Origin: G963662605 sp963662605
GTDB lineage: Bacteria > Bacteroidota > Ignavibacteria > Ignavibacteriales > Ignavibacteriaceae
Direction: 5' to 3'
Assembly: GCA_963662605.1 (NCBI GenBank)
Contig: OY759785.1
Location: forward strand, 930,001 to 994,000
DNA: 64,000 nucleotides
Part shown: positions 52,401-60,694 of the stretch, piece after piece
Numbering within the stretch: the first letter of the stretch is position 1
How the letters are laid out: every line of letters begins with the position of its first letter
The notes under the pieces: generated by a model
Databases searched by the model: none
Told to the model about the DNA's origin: nothing
Seen by the model: only the letters and a program-made list of their open reading frames with translations
Program-made: the position numbers and the translations under genes

Positions 52401-54402
52401 TCTTTCGGCAGCATCCGACATGATCATTGATTCATCATTTGTGCCGACGGCAAATATTGCGTACGCTTCATATCAGGATACGACCCTTACAACTTCGAAC
52501 AGTCTTGAAGTTGCAAGATTCACTATACGTGACGGTGCCGGTTCAGCAGATGCAGATGTTCAGGCAACTACGTTAACGTCTGTTACATTTACAGTCGCCA
52601 ATTACGCGAACCTGCGTAAAATCGCTATCTTTGACGGGACGAGTAATGTTGCCGCGCAAAGTTCAGCCTCAACTCTTACGTTCAACGGCTTGTCGCTCGC
52701 GGCAAGTGACGGCGGCAGTAAAACATTTTCAGTGCGCGCAACATTTGCCGCTTCAGTAACCGATAAGCAACAATTTTCATTTACCGTTTCTGCGGCCACC
52801 GCAAATGCTTCAGGCTCCACATTCGCCGCAGCTGCGGCCGGTGGTGCTGCAAGTCCGACTACTGGCGACCAGAACCGCATCGCGGTAACTGCAACAACTT
52901 TAACATTTGTACAGCAGCCGGTTTCTGCATCGTTGAACACGGCAATCAGTCCGGCGGTAACCGTTGCAACTGTGGATGCGTTAGGAAATTATGACTATGA
53001 TGCCCGCAGTGTCAACATAACTGCATCGGGGGCAACGCTTTCCGGTTCTCCGGTCAGTTCAACCACGGCCAACGGAGTTGCAACATTCAGCACTTTGACA
53101 TTTACGACAACCGGTACCGGTGTATCGCTCACCGCGGCATCAACCGGACTAACAAGCGCCATCAGTAATTCGTTTAGCGTTACCAATACGCCGGTTTCTC
53201 TTGTGTATTGGAACATGAACGGACAGTCGAGTTATGGAACATCACCACTCGTACCGTCATCAAGCAACGCGAACATCACTATCGGTTCGCTGACACGAGG
53301 CTCCGGTGTGTTAACGTCAGCAAGCAGTCCGGCTTCACGTGCCTGGGGCGGCAATGGCTGGAATTACACAACTGCAGCTGCTGCAATTACGGCAAACGCT
53401 TTCATGACTTTTACAATTACTCCCGTAGCAGGATATACATTCTCCGCGGCAGCATGTTCACTGACATACCGCCATCCGTCAACAGGTGCGACATCCGGTC
53501 TGTTGCAATATAAAATCAACAGCGGTTCGTTCGTTGATATTGCTACACTCTCGTTTTCATCCACCTCTTCAAGCGGGGCAACACTTGTTCAGGATTTAAG
53601 TGCATTGACTGACCTTCAGGCAGTTCCGAGTACATCAACCGTAACGTTCAGGCTTGTGCCGTACAGTGCTTCTGCATCAACCGGAACATTCTATATATAT
53701 AATTCGAGCAATAACACAACAAGTCAGGATCTGGCAATAACAGGCAGCGTACAGGCAATTGTGACATCAGGAGATGTTTCGGTGAAGGTTATTCCACAGG
53801 GATTCTATAATGCTTCCGGGTATTTGAATTCGCGGGATACCGTTAGAATTCTACTTGCCAACAGCGCCTCGCCTTATGCAAGTGTTGATTCGGTTGACGC
53901 TGTTTTAGATTCGCTGTCTTATACTGCGACCGGTACGATGAACAATGCTGTGAACGGTAGTTATTACATTGTTGTAAAACACCGGAATAGTATTGAAACA
54001 TGGAGCGCGGCTGCACAGACTTTTACAAAAGGTGCAACCACTACGTTCGATTTTACCTCGGCCGCTTCACAGGCTTACGGTAGTAATGAAGTTCTTTTAG
54101 ATAATGGATCATATGCGATTTACAGTGGTGACAGCAATCAGGATGGCTATGTTGATCCGCTTGATCTTTCATTGGTTGATCAGGATTCGTTCAACTACAT
54201 CGCAGGCAGATCTTTGACAACTGACATTAACGGCGACGGTTTCGTTGATCCGCTTGATCTTTCCGTTACCGATCAGAACTCATTTAATTATGTCGGCGTT
54301 CAGCGTCCCGCAGCGGGAAGAATTATCAGCGCCAAAGAACGCGCATTGGCATTGCCTTACTATCAGAAATGGCTGAAGAACAGAACAAAAAATATAAAGT
54401 GA
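49402..54402 (+). CDS. Secreted MXAN_6640-type metalloprotease with dockerin-like tail
   Basis: 1666 residues with a signal peptide (about 1-23). Residues 60-370 are a zinc-protease-like domain with H231-E-F-F-H235 in TTAHEFFHAIQFGY and a following EMCSTWGEDIVF; the stretch SVPDYVENMATAFARALTVYDSLGF matches the MXAN_6640 family putative metalloproteases. Next come a Ser/Thr-Kex-type beta domain (VALTSPVGGETWAPSSAHSVTWTSANIT, about 515), two FN3-like repeats (765-990) and other beta domains. The C-terminal 180 residues (VKVIPQGFYNxxGYLN..., then DSNQDGYVDPLDLS and DINGDGFVDPLDLS) match those of the 8792 protein. Exported; substrate unknown. Confidence 0.83.
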   Translation: MSRFHYIVLTILTFSIFSPFLSAQSTPDSLYSQSLLAQLDALQTNVRMRKTGVPDRAANNKTMLLLNAKKNFSKLTPDAQTTFYKVMARPTGLSSTYLETTKNFFKFYYTTTGTNAVSTTDANSNSVPDYVENMATAFARALTVYDSLGFARPPIATSDAGRYCVYLSNSAAGSGVYGYCQGETSVGDNPNTSGVTETSAYTSFMVMRNNYTGFGSTDALLQIAMEVTTAHEFFHAIQFGYDTNNFTSFPMEMCSTWGEDIVFPGDDDNWQYLSDIFPKPYISIDYDDDLDGTTIASGHWYASWIFQRYLTDRFGGDLTKTFFQNVVTQYWSTAMNNALVAKSSTLKDAIKDYNVAIALLTSSNTSPMSTYRFSRGDDYRTASNTKNTYGPFVVTYQGTINFNGTTTTYNSSSNLYRASANFIKIVPTANFSISTAPTTTNANFSARLLKLNSYTNPTVLSVVEPTTSGSNLTFTVNDQSSYGYYVLVLYNTLYATSSSRTITSIPYSVTVNPVSTTATVALTSPVGGETWAPSSAHSVTWTSANITNVKLKYSSDNGSTWSDIIASTAASAGSYSWTVPSAATTQAKVIVMSTADTTVASTSGTFTVGTVSSATLLNEPFTGFSTGTIASPGSTDVSGTLNSYTVVSGWTGSKIYSAGGAIKLGSSSAMGYIVTPSLDCSAGSGTLKFNLQTYGTDTKTVSAYISTDGGTNYTQLGTAITPTSSMVTQTLAFTGGTSTTKFKISAGAASSNRFYLDTVIVATSSSITAPTTQASAVVFSSVTSSQFTAGWTNGNGTGRIVKINTANSFTAPTDGTSPTASATYGGSGEQVVYNGAGSSLTINGLTAPNTYYIRVYEFNGSGSSTKFLTTTATNNPNSQAITLSAPTTQASAVVFSSVGATQFTAGWTIGNGSGRVVKINTSNSFTAPADGTAPTASATYSGSGEQVVYNGTGSSLTINGLTASTTYYVRVYEFNGSGTSTKYLTSTATNNPNSQATGIVLSAASDMIIDSSFVPTANIAYASYQDTTLTTSNSLEVARFTIRDGAGSADADVQATTLTSVTFTVANYANLRKIAIFDGTSNVAAQSSASTLTFNGLSLAASDGGSKTFSVRATFAASVTDKQQFSFTVSAATANASGSTFAAAAAGGAASPTTGDQNRIAVTATTLTFVQQPVSASLNTAISPAVTVATVDALGNYDYDARSVNITASGATLSGSPVSSTTANGVATFSTLTFTTTGTGVSLTAASTGLTSAISNSFSVTNTPVSLVYWNMNGQSSYGTSPLVPSSSNANITIGSLTRGSGVLTSASSPASRAWGGNGWNYTTAAAAITANAFMTFTITPVAGYTFSAAACSLTYRHPSTGATSGLLQYKINSGSFVDIATLSFSSTSSSGATLVQDLSALTDLQAVPSTSTVTFRLVPYSASASTGTFYIYNSSNNTTSQDLAITGSVQAIVTSGDVSVKVIPQGFYNASGYLNSRDTVRILLANSASPYASVDSVDAVLDSLSYTATGTMNNAVNGSYYIVVKHRNSIETWSAAAQTFTKGATTTFDFTSAASQAYGSNEVLLDNGSYAIYSGDSNQDGYVDPLDLSLVDQDSFNYIAGRSLTTDINGDGFVDPLDLSVTDQNSFNYVGVQRPAAGRIISAKERALALPYYQKWLKNRTKNIK

Positions 54403-54519
54403 TTATATTATGCTTTCAACTTGTATTAAACGGTTGAAAATTGCAGTGCATAAGAAATAAATAATTATCATAAAGAAGGCGTCCATGAGATGCCTTCTTT
54501 ATATATACTATTTTCAAAT

Positions 54520-55269
54520 TTATTTTGATTTATGGTGTGCTAACCAGGTAACGGCTTTACTGATTATGAATCTTTGTTCTGCACGTTTTTCAAAATGGGG
54601 ACTTATACTGATAACTCTGCCTTTGCCATACTCACCTTGCGCAATAGCATCAGTGCCGATCATAACGCCGCTTGGTGCACCTTTTTCCGCAATCTCGGTA
54701 TTGAATCTGGCGAGCACAGTATAATCCGAAACTTTATCAGAGACTCCGGGAGTCAATAGCGGTCCCTGATTATATTGTACCACAATGGTGTCTTCTTTCA
54801 AGCCGAAAAATTCTTTTCCCTCCGGAGTGAGTTTCAAGACCACATCGCCGGAACCACGAGCCCAATGCTCACGGTCAACTACCCACGCGTTGAGGATTCC
54901 TAATGACCATGGATAAAAAGTTGTCGAAAGGTATGCCCCGGCACAGATACCGAGATAACCACCGCCCCGTTTTACAAAACTTCGTATTGAATCTACTCCG
55001 CTTTCTTCAAGAGTCTTTGCCTGTTTGGAACCGGAGCCGCCCGGTTGTACTAACACATCAAATTTGGAGAGAATTCCGGCGCGGACATCCTCGGCGTTTA
55101 TTACTTGTATACTGAAAACGTTTTCATCCGCCAGAGAAAGACTGACATTGTCGGTTCCGCGCTTACCGGCACCCCCGTCTTCAAAAATTGCGACCCGTAT
55201 TTTGGCTGTCTGAGCAAATAAGGGAGAAGTAATTGTATATATAATGAACAAAATGACGTAAGTTTTCAT
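54520..55269 (-). CDS. Exported BPL_N / glutamine-amidotransferase-like protein
   Basis: 249 residues with a signal peptide (about 1-19). The class I GATase-like core is of the biotin-protein-ligase N-terminal (BPL_N) type: DVLVQPGGSGSKQAK, RSFVKRGGGYLGICAGAYLS with the nucleophile-elbow cysteine, and a C-terminal GKGRVISISPHFE with the family histidine. It is transcribed toward the metalloprotease gene. Its role outside the cytoplasm is unknown; family members beside surface proteins are common in this phylum. Confidence 0.8.
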   Translation of the reverse strand: MKTYVILFIIYTITSPLFAQTAKIRVAIFEDGGAGKRGTDNVSLSLADENVFSIQVINAEDVRAGILSKFDVLVQPGGSGSKQAKTLEESGVDSIRSFVKRGGGYLGICAGAYLSTTFYPWSLGILNAWVVDREHWARGSGDVVLKLTPEGKEFFGLKEDTIVVQYNQGPLLTPGVSDKVSDYTVLARFNTEIAEKGAPSGVMIGTDAIAQGEYGKGRVISISPHFEKRAEQRFIISKAVTWLAHHKSK

Positions 55270-55725
55270 TTTTCGGCCGTGATTAGTGTTCTTTTTACAA
55301 ACAATTTTCCTGCCAAGCTGCTATTTGTCCGGAAAAATTTTCACTTGCACAAAAAGCTTTAAAATCCGGTTAAATCAGGAACTTTAACTATACTTTACAA
55401 TTCATGCCTCAAACGCCTAAAATATCACTGGGTATGTCTTGCCCAAAAATGTGTGAAAATTGCTCATATTGTTTGTTTTTATAGTAATTCCAAAGAAATT
55501 CACACAAAAAAAGCGGTACAAAAATTGCAGCGGATATTGGTGGGTTATGCGTAAATGCTCACCGTCAAAACCACACTTCCGGGCATGAAAACGCAATATT
55601 AATTTTTTATAATTATTTGCTTGTTGACAAATATGGCAGATTGTTGTAACTTGGATTAAAAGTATTATGTCATACATAACTCGAATTACATATTATCTAT
55701 CTATAAATAAATAAAGGCTCATTCT
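55270..55725. other. divergent intergenic region
   Basis: About 455 AT-rich bases between divergent genes. Apart from the promoter candidate at 55624-55652 I see no supported feature. Confidence 0.45.
55624..55652 (+). promoter_or_regulatory. candidate sigma70-type promoter
   Basis: TTGACA, 17-base spacer, TAACTT, about 75 bases before the start of the 1563-residue surface protein. Confidence 0.4.
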
Positions 55726-58700
55726 ATGAAGCAAATTTACGGTTGTGTTTTTTTGTGTATCATGGTTCTGTCGCTCTCTCATACCGGTTTGGCGGCTACA
55801 AGATTTGCTGTCGCTAGTGGTAACTGGAGCGCCACTTCAACGTGGTCTGCCACAAGAGGCGGCTCTTCAGGTGCGGCCGTACCTACCAGTGCGGATTCAG
55901 TTATTATTCCAAGTTCGTGGACTGTTACGGTTGCATCAAGTCCCGCAAGTTGTAACGCTCTAAACGTTGAATCAGGCGGAACAATTAAAGGAAATACTGC
56001 GCTGCCTACAAGCAGTATAGTTTATGTCCGCGTGTATGGACTTACCGTTACAGTAAACGGTACGTGGGGAGTAGTATCTCCCGGAGATAACCTTTCGATG
56101 GAGTTATATGGTAATGTTACCATTTTAGGATCCGGAGCAAAATACTTCGCAAGAATTCGTCCGGGAAGTTCTCAGGCAGGCAAGACCTGTACCATTGATT
56201 GCGATTTGACTGCATTCTATAACGGAAGTTCCGGATCAGGCGGTTCTGCGATTTATACTGATAACAACGGCGCTAATGACGGTACTACATTCATTATTAA
56301 AGCCGGTAGAACGCTTACTTTGGGTGATAAGGCATATTTGGGTATGTCCTCATCGGGTAGCACTGACGGTGCTAGTTCCGGTACTATCAATGTTTATGGT
56401 ACGGTGAATATGGGGACAGCTTCCACACTTGTTCTCAGTGTGGCTTCAGGAAAAACTTCAAATTTAAATGTCTATTCAGGCGGTGTTGTCAATTTAGGCG
56501 GCAATTTATATGCGCCTTCATCATCTGCCGGTACAATAAATGTTAGTGTTGCATCGGGAGCCAGCATGGTAGGAGCTTCTTCCACAAGCTATTATTATAA
56601 TATCGGAAAAGCAACTTTAACATTGAACGGTACTCTTGATTTTAACGGTACTAGCACGTCTACAAGAAATATCGGTACTGCTACCGTTTCTTCTACAGGA
56701 AAACTCAGATATAAAGATGGAACAACTTCCAGCGGTACGATAACTCTGAATTCAGGTTCAACGGTTGAGTATTACGGATCATCAAGCATAAGTGTTTCCG
56801 GCGCCAGTTCATTCCGCAACCTTTTGATTAACAATTCTGCCGGAGTTAGTTTTTCAAGCGATGTAACAGTCAATGATACACTCGCGCTTTCCAGTGGTAT
56901 AGTAACGGCCGGCACAAGTGTTTACATAGCTTCGGGCGGAACTGTTACCAGAACCGGCGGACATGTGAACGGTATATTGAAAAAATATATTGCAACCGGT
57001 GCTACCTCCTCAACTTTTGAGGTTGGTGATGCGACGAACTATACCCCTGTTACGGTTGCGTTTAGCAGCGTTTCTGCCGCAGGTGACCTTTCTGTAAAAT
57101 CAAATTCAGGATCGCATCCCAGCATTCTTGCATCGGGAATCAATTCAGGAAAAGGTGTTGCCCGTTATTGGACAATTGCGAATAGTGGTATAACTTTTGA
57201 CAATTATTCTGCAACGTTTACTTTTGTCCCGGGTGATATTACGGCCGGGGCGAGCACCTCAAGTTTTATTTCACAATACTACAACGGTTCTGCATGGAGC
57301 AGCACTCTGACAATGGGTACATTGACCTCAACCAGTACACAGGTAACCGGAGTTACGGCGATTGGTGATTTTGCAATTGGCGAGGCAGCCACATCAGATC
57401 CAACCATTAGTATTGCAGGAGCTTTATCGGCTTTTGCTAATACTGCCGTAGGCAGTGTATCTTCTGAACAAAGCTATACCGTTGCAGGTGTTAACCTGAT
57501 TGCGGATATCTCAATTGCACCGCCAACGGGATTCGAAATTTCTACTACTTCAAGTTCAGGAACCGGCTTCGTTGCTACTAATCCAATCGTTCTTACGCAA
57601 AGCGGCGGATCCGTATCAAGCACGACAATTTATGTTCGTTTTGCACCTGTTGCAAGTGGAAATATTTCGGGTAATATTGTGCATACAAGCACAGGCGCAT
57701 CAGCCCAAAATCAGGCTGCATCCGGTTTAGCTTTAGCAACGGAACCCACAACGTCAGCATCTGCGGTAACTTTCTCAAACATCGGGCAGACAACAATGAC
57801 CGTTTCGTGGACAAACGGCAGCGGTTCAAACAGACTCGTCCTTGCCCGTGTTAACAGTGCGGTTGCAAACATGCCAACAGATGCAACTTCGTATACGGCA
57901 AGTGCAGTTTATGGCAGTGGTACTGTCGTTGGTTCTTCTTATGTCGTTTATAACGGTACCGGCAACAGTGTTGATATCAGCGGCTTAACCGAAGGTAACC
58001 CGTATTATTTTTCAGTATTCGAATTTAGTGGCAGCGGTGGAACAGAGAATTATCGGACTACATCACCCGCAACCGGTGCCCATGGCGCGAATTCTGTAGT
58101 TTCAGCCGGTGTAACCGGAAACTGGAGTTCAACAAGCTCCTGGGTCGGCGGTATTTTGCCTACTTCAGTTGATAACGTTAAAATAGGCAGCGGTTCAACC
58201 ATTACTATTGACGATGCAAATGCAGTATGTAAGGACTTGTCATTCACTTCTTCATCTTCATCAAAAATTGCCTTTGGCGCAAGCGGTGTGCTAAATATCT
58301 ATGGTGATTTTTATTGCGTTGCGGCAAACACAGCATCAGGCTGGGCGGCAGGCGGCAAACTCAGATTTACCGGCTCTGCGGCAGTTCAAACACTTATGGG
58401 TCTCAGCACGAGCAAATCCGGAACATCCCAGTTTCCGTTCATGGAAGTTGTTGTTGATAAATCAGCCGGCAAAGTGGCAACACAAATAGCGGTTGATGCG
58501 GACAATACTTTCAGTCTCGGCACCAGTTTAGAAATCGTAAACGGAACATTCGAATTAGGTCAAAAGGATGACATTCAGGGTGTCGGTTTAGATTTGACAA
58601 CAGCAACCCTTCCGACAATTACCGTCCAAAGCGGTGGTACATTCACGATGCTTGCCGGCGCTTCTCATATACGTTCCGGTACAAGCAGCTCAAATTCAAT

Positions 58701-60417
58701 CGGAAAAATGACTTTGTACGGAACTGCCGAAATTTCATCAACAAGTACTCTACAGATTAATATCGGTGGTGTTGATATTCAGGACGGTGGAACCCTCCGT
58801 CTCATGAGTGGTTGGTCAACTTCAGCAGCAGGCCTTAATAATACCGGTACAATCACCATTAATAACGGTGGTACACTACGTTTCTCAACAACCTCATCTA
58901 ACATGTGGAATGCTGGTTCGTCAATTGTGCTCAATTCGGGTGGAATAATCTTAAGTACCATTACCACCGCCATGACTCTTCCGGCATCGTTAACGGACAA
59001 CGGCGGTATATTCCGTTTCTCATATGTTGACCAGTCAGGCATTCCTGCAAGAACATACACGAATCTTGAACTTGCAGGCAGCGGTGTAAAGTCACTTTCC
59101 GGAGCAGTAACTATTAATGGAACATTGTCCATTATGGGTACAGCGAGTCTGGATGTTAGCGGCGGCTCACTTACTTATGGTCCTTCAGCTACATTACAAT
59201 ATGGCGACTCCGGACAATCAACAGCTCAAACAACAACTGATGCTGAGTTACCTGCTGATGGCGGTCCGGCCAATGTTGCTATTTATAATAGCGGTGGAGT
59301 TACTCTGCATGCAAGCAGGTCAATAAGCGGTAATCTCAACTTGATTCAAGGCAGTCTCTCAACCGGAGCAAATACCTTAACATTGGGCAGTGATGCCACA
59401 ATTTCAGGTGAGGCAGCGGGAAAATATGTTGTGGGAAATCTGCAAACCACCCGCAGTTTGAGCGGCTCAAGCGGTGTTGATATTGCAGGCATGGGTGTTG
59501 CGTTGAATCCGAACGGTAATGATCTCGGCAGCACAACTATTGTCAGAACTTCCGGATCAGCCGGATATGTTAATCAAGGCGACGGCAGCATTAACCGGAG
59601 ATGGAAGATAACACCGACATCGCAGCCCTCGACCCCGGTAGATGTTACTCTCGGATGGGTTTCAAGCGACGATAATGGAAAAGCGATTGCTTCACTCTCC
59701 GCCTGGAGAAGCGAAGACAATGGTTCTACCTGGTTCAAAATTGCAAGCGGACTGAATGGTTCTTCCCGTTCAGTAACTTTTGCAACGTCAAGCTTTTCAG
59801 ATTTTACTCTAACAGGAAATGAGGAATTACTTCCGGTTGAGTTAAATACTTTCGCCTCATCGGTACAAGGCAGAGTTGTGAAACTTGAATGGGCTACGGC
59901 GACAGAAGTAAACTCTTATAAGTTTGTTGTGGAGCGTTCAAAGGATACACAAAACAACTGGTCGAAAGTCGGCGAAATAAATGCAAGTAATTACAGCAAT
60001 TCACCAAAGAATTATTCGTTCACGGATAACAATGTAAATACGGGCAGTTATTCTTACCGGTTGAAGATGGTTGATAATGACGGAACATATGAGTATAGTA
60101 AGGTTGTTGAAGCATCCGTTGCAGCTCCAACCGAATTTAAAGTTTCGAAAAATTATCCAAACCCGTTTAATCCATCTACGAAGATTTCATACGCTCTTCC
60201 CGCGGATGCAAACATCTCGATAGAGTTGTACACTATTACCGGACAACGGATAGCGGTTTTACTCAATGAAACTGCGTCAGCCGGTTATCATGACTTTTCA
60301 ATCAACATGACTCCTTATAATTTATCAAGCGGATTATATTTCTATAAATTCAGCGGTAAGGAAGTGTTGTCGGGAAAAAACTTGAACTATGTAAACAAAA
60401 TGATTTATCTGAAGTAG
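55726..60417 (+). CDS. Large secreted repeat protein with T9SS-like sorting domain
   Basis: 1563 residues with a signal peptide (about 1-24). The N-terminal part starts with GNWSATSTWSATRGGSSGAAVPTSADSVIIP, a motif that recurs at about 790 (GNWSSTSSWVGGILPTSVDNVKIGSGSTITI) and opens beta-helix-like regions rich in G-T-L/N-V. An Ig-like choice-of-anchor region (about 560-670) and an FN3-like repeat (675-785) follow. The C-terminus has an LPVELNTFASSVQGRVVKLEWATATE region and the sorting domain KNYPNPFNPSTKISYAL...KMIYLK. Likely an adhesin or matrix protein; no catalytic motif is visible. Confidence 0.83.
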   Translation: MKQIYGCVFLCIMVLSLSHTGLAATRFAVASGNWSATSTWSATRGGSSGAAVPTSADSVIIPSSWTVTVASSPASCNALNVESGGTIKGNTALPTSSIVYVRVYGLTVTVNGTWGVVSPGDNLSMELYGNVTILGSGAKYFARIRPGSSQAGKTCTIDCDLTAFYNGSSGSGGSAIYTDNNGANDGTTFIIKAGRTLTLGDKAYLGMSSSGSTDGASSGTINVYGTVNMGTASTLVLSVASGKTSNLNVYSGGVVNLGGNLYAPSSSAGTINVSVASGASMVGASSTSYYYNIGKATLTLNGTLDFNGTSTSTRNIGTATVSSTGKLRYKDGTTSSGTITLNSGSTVEYYGSSSISVSGASSFRNLLINNSAGVSFSSDVTVNDTLALSSGIVTAGTSVYIASGGTVTRTGGHVNGILKKYIATGATSSTFEVGDATNYTPVTVAFSSVSAAGDLSVKSNSGSHPSILASGINSGKGVARYWTIANSGITFDNYSATFTFVPGDITAGASTSSFISQYYNGSAWSSTLTMGTLTSTSTQVTGVTAIGDFAIGEAATSDPTISIAGALSAFANTAVGSVSSEQSYTVAGVNLIADISIAPPTGFEISTTSSSGTGFVATNPIVLTQSGGSVSSTTIYVRFAPVASGNISGNIVHTSTGASAQNQAASGLALATEPTTSASAVTFSNIGQTTMTVSWTNGSGSNRLVLARVNSAVANMPTDATSYTASAVYGSGTVVGSSYVVYNGTGNSVDISGLTEGNPYYFSVFEFSGSGGTENYRTTSPATGAHGANSVVSAGVTGNWSSTSSWVGGILPTSVDNVKIGSGSTITIDDANAVCKDLSFTSSSSSKIAFGASGVLNIYGDFYCVAANTASGWAAGGKLRFTGSAAVQTLMGLSTSKSGTSQFPFMEVVVDKSAGKVATQIAVDADNTFSLGTSLEIVNGTFELGQKDDIQGVGLDLTTATLPTITVQSGGTFTMLAGASHIRSGTSSSNSIGKMTLYGTAEISSTSTLQINIGGVDIQDGGTLRLMSGWSTSAAGLNNTGTITINNGGTLRFSTTSSNMWNAGSSIVLNSGGIILSTITTAMTLPASLTDNGGIFRFSYVDQSGIPARTYTNLELAGSGVKSLSGAVTINGTLSIMGTASLDVSGGSLTYGPSATLQYGDSGQSTAQTTTDAELPADGGPANVAIYNSGGVTLHASRSISGNLNLIQGSLSTGANTLTLGSDATISGEAAGKYVVGNLQTTRSLSGSSGVDIAGMGVALNPNGNDLGSTTIVRTSGSAGYVNQGDGSINRRWKITPTSQPSTPVDVTLGWVSSDDNGKAIASLSAWRSEDNGSTWFKIASGLNGSSRSVTFATSSFSDFTLTGNEELLPVELNTFASSVQGRVVKLEWATATEVNSYKFVVERSKDTQNNWSKVGEINASNYSNSPKNYSFTDNNVNTGSYSYRLKMVDNDGTYEYSKVVEASVAAPTEFKVSKNYPNPFNPSTKISYALPADANISIELYTITGQRIAVLLNETASAGYHDFSINMTPYNLSSGLYFYKFSGKEVLSGKNLNYVNKMIYLK

Positions 60418-60434
60418 CATGATTTGCTATTAGT

Positions 60435-60466
60435 AAAAAGCGGAGAAGAAATTCTCCGCTTTTTTT
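60435..60466 (+). terminator. rho-independent terminator
   Basis: AAAAAGCGGAGA (60435-60446) pairs with TCTCCGCTTTTT (60453-60464), with a T run, 17 bases after the stop of the large repeat protein. Confidence 0.85.
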
Positions 60467-60694
60467 ATATACGTTCGTCTGTACGCTCTCCGATTCCATC
60501 GTTACAGATATTTCCTCACCGTTGGGCAAAAACCCCCCGGCGCGATGCCACATGCAAAATAAAGCTGCGAATATGATGTCTTTTAATGGTGATATTGATG
60601 CTCTGTTTGGCACGGAGATTGAGTATTAAATTATTGTTCTGGTCCCGCATTTTTTAACGAATGTTCGTTCAATAAATATTTGAGGATACCATAT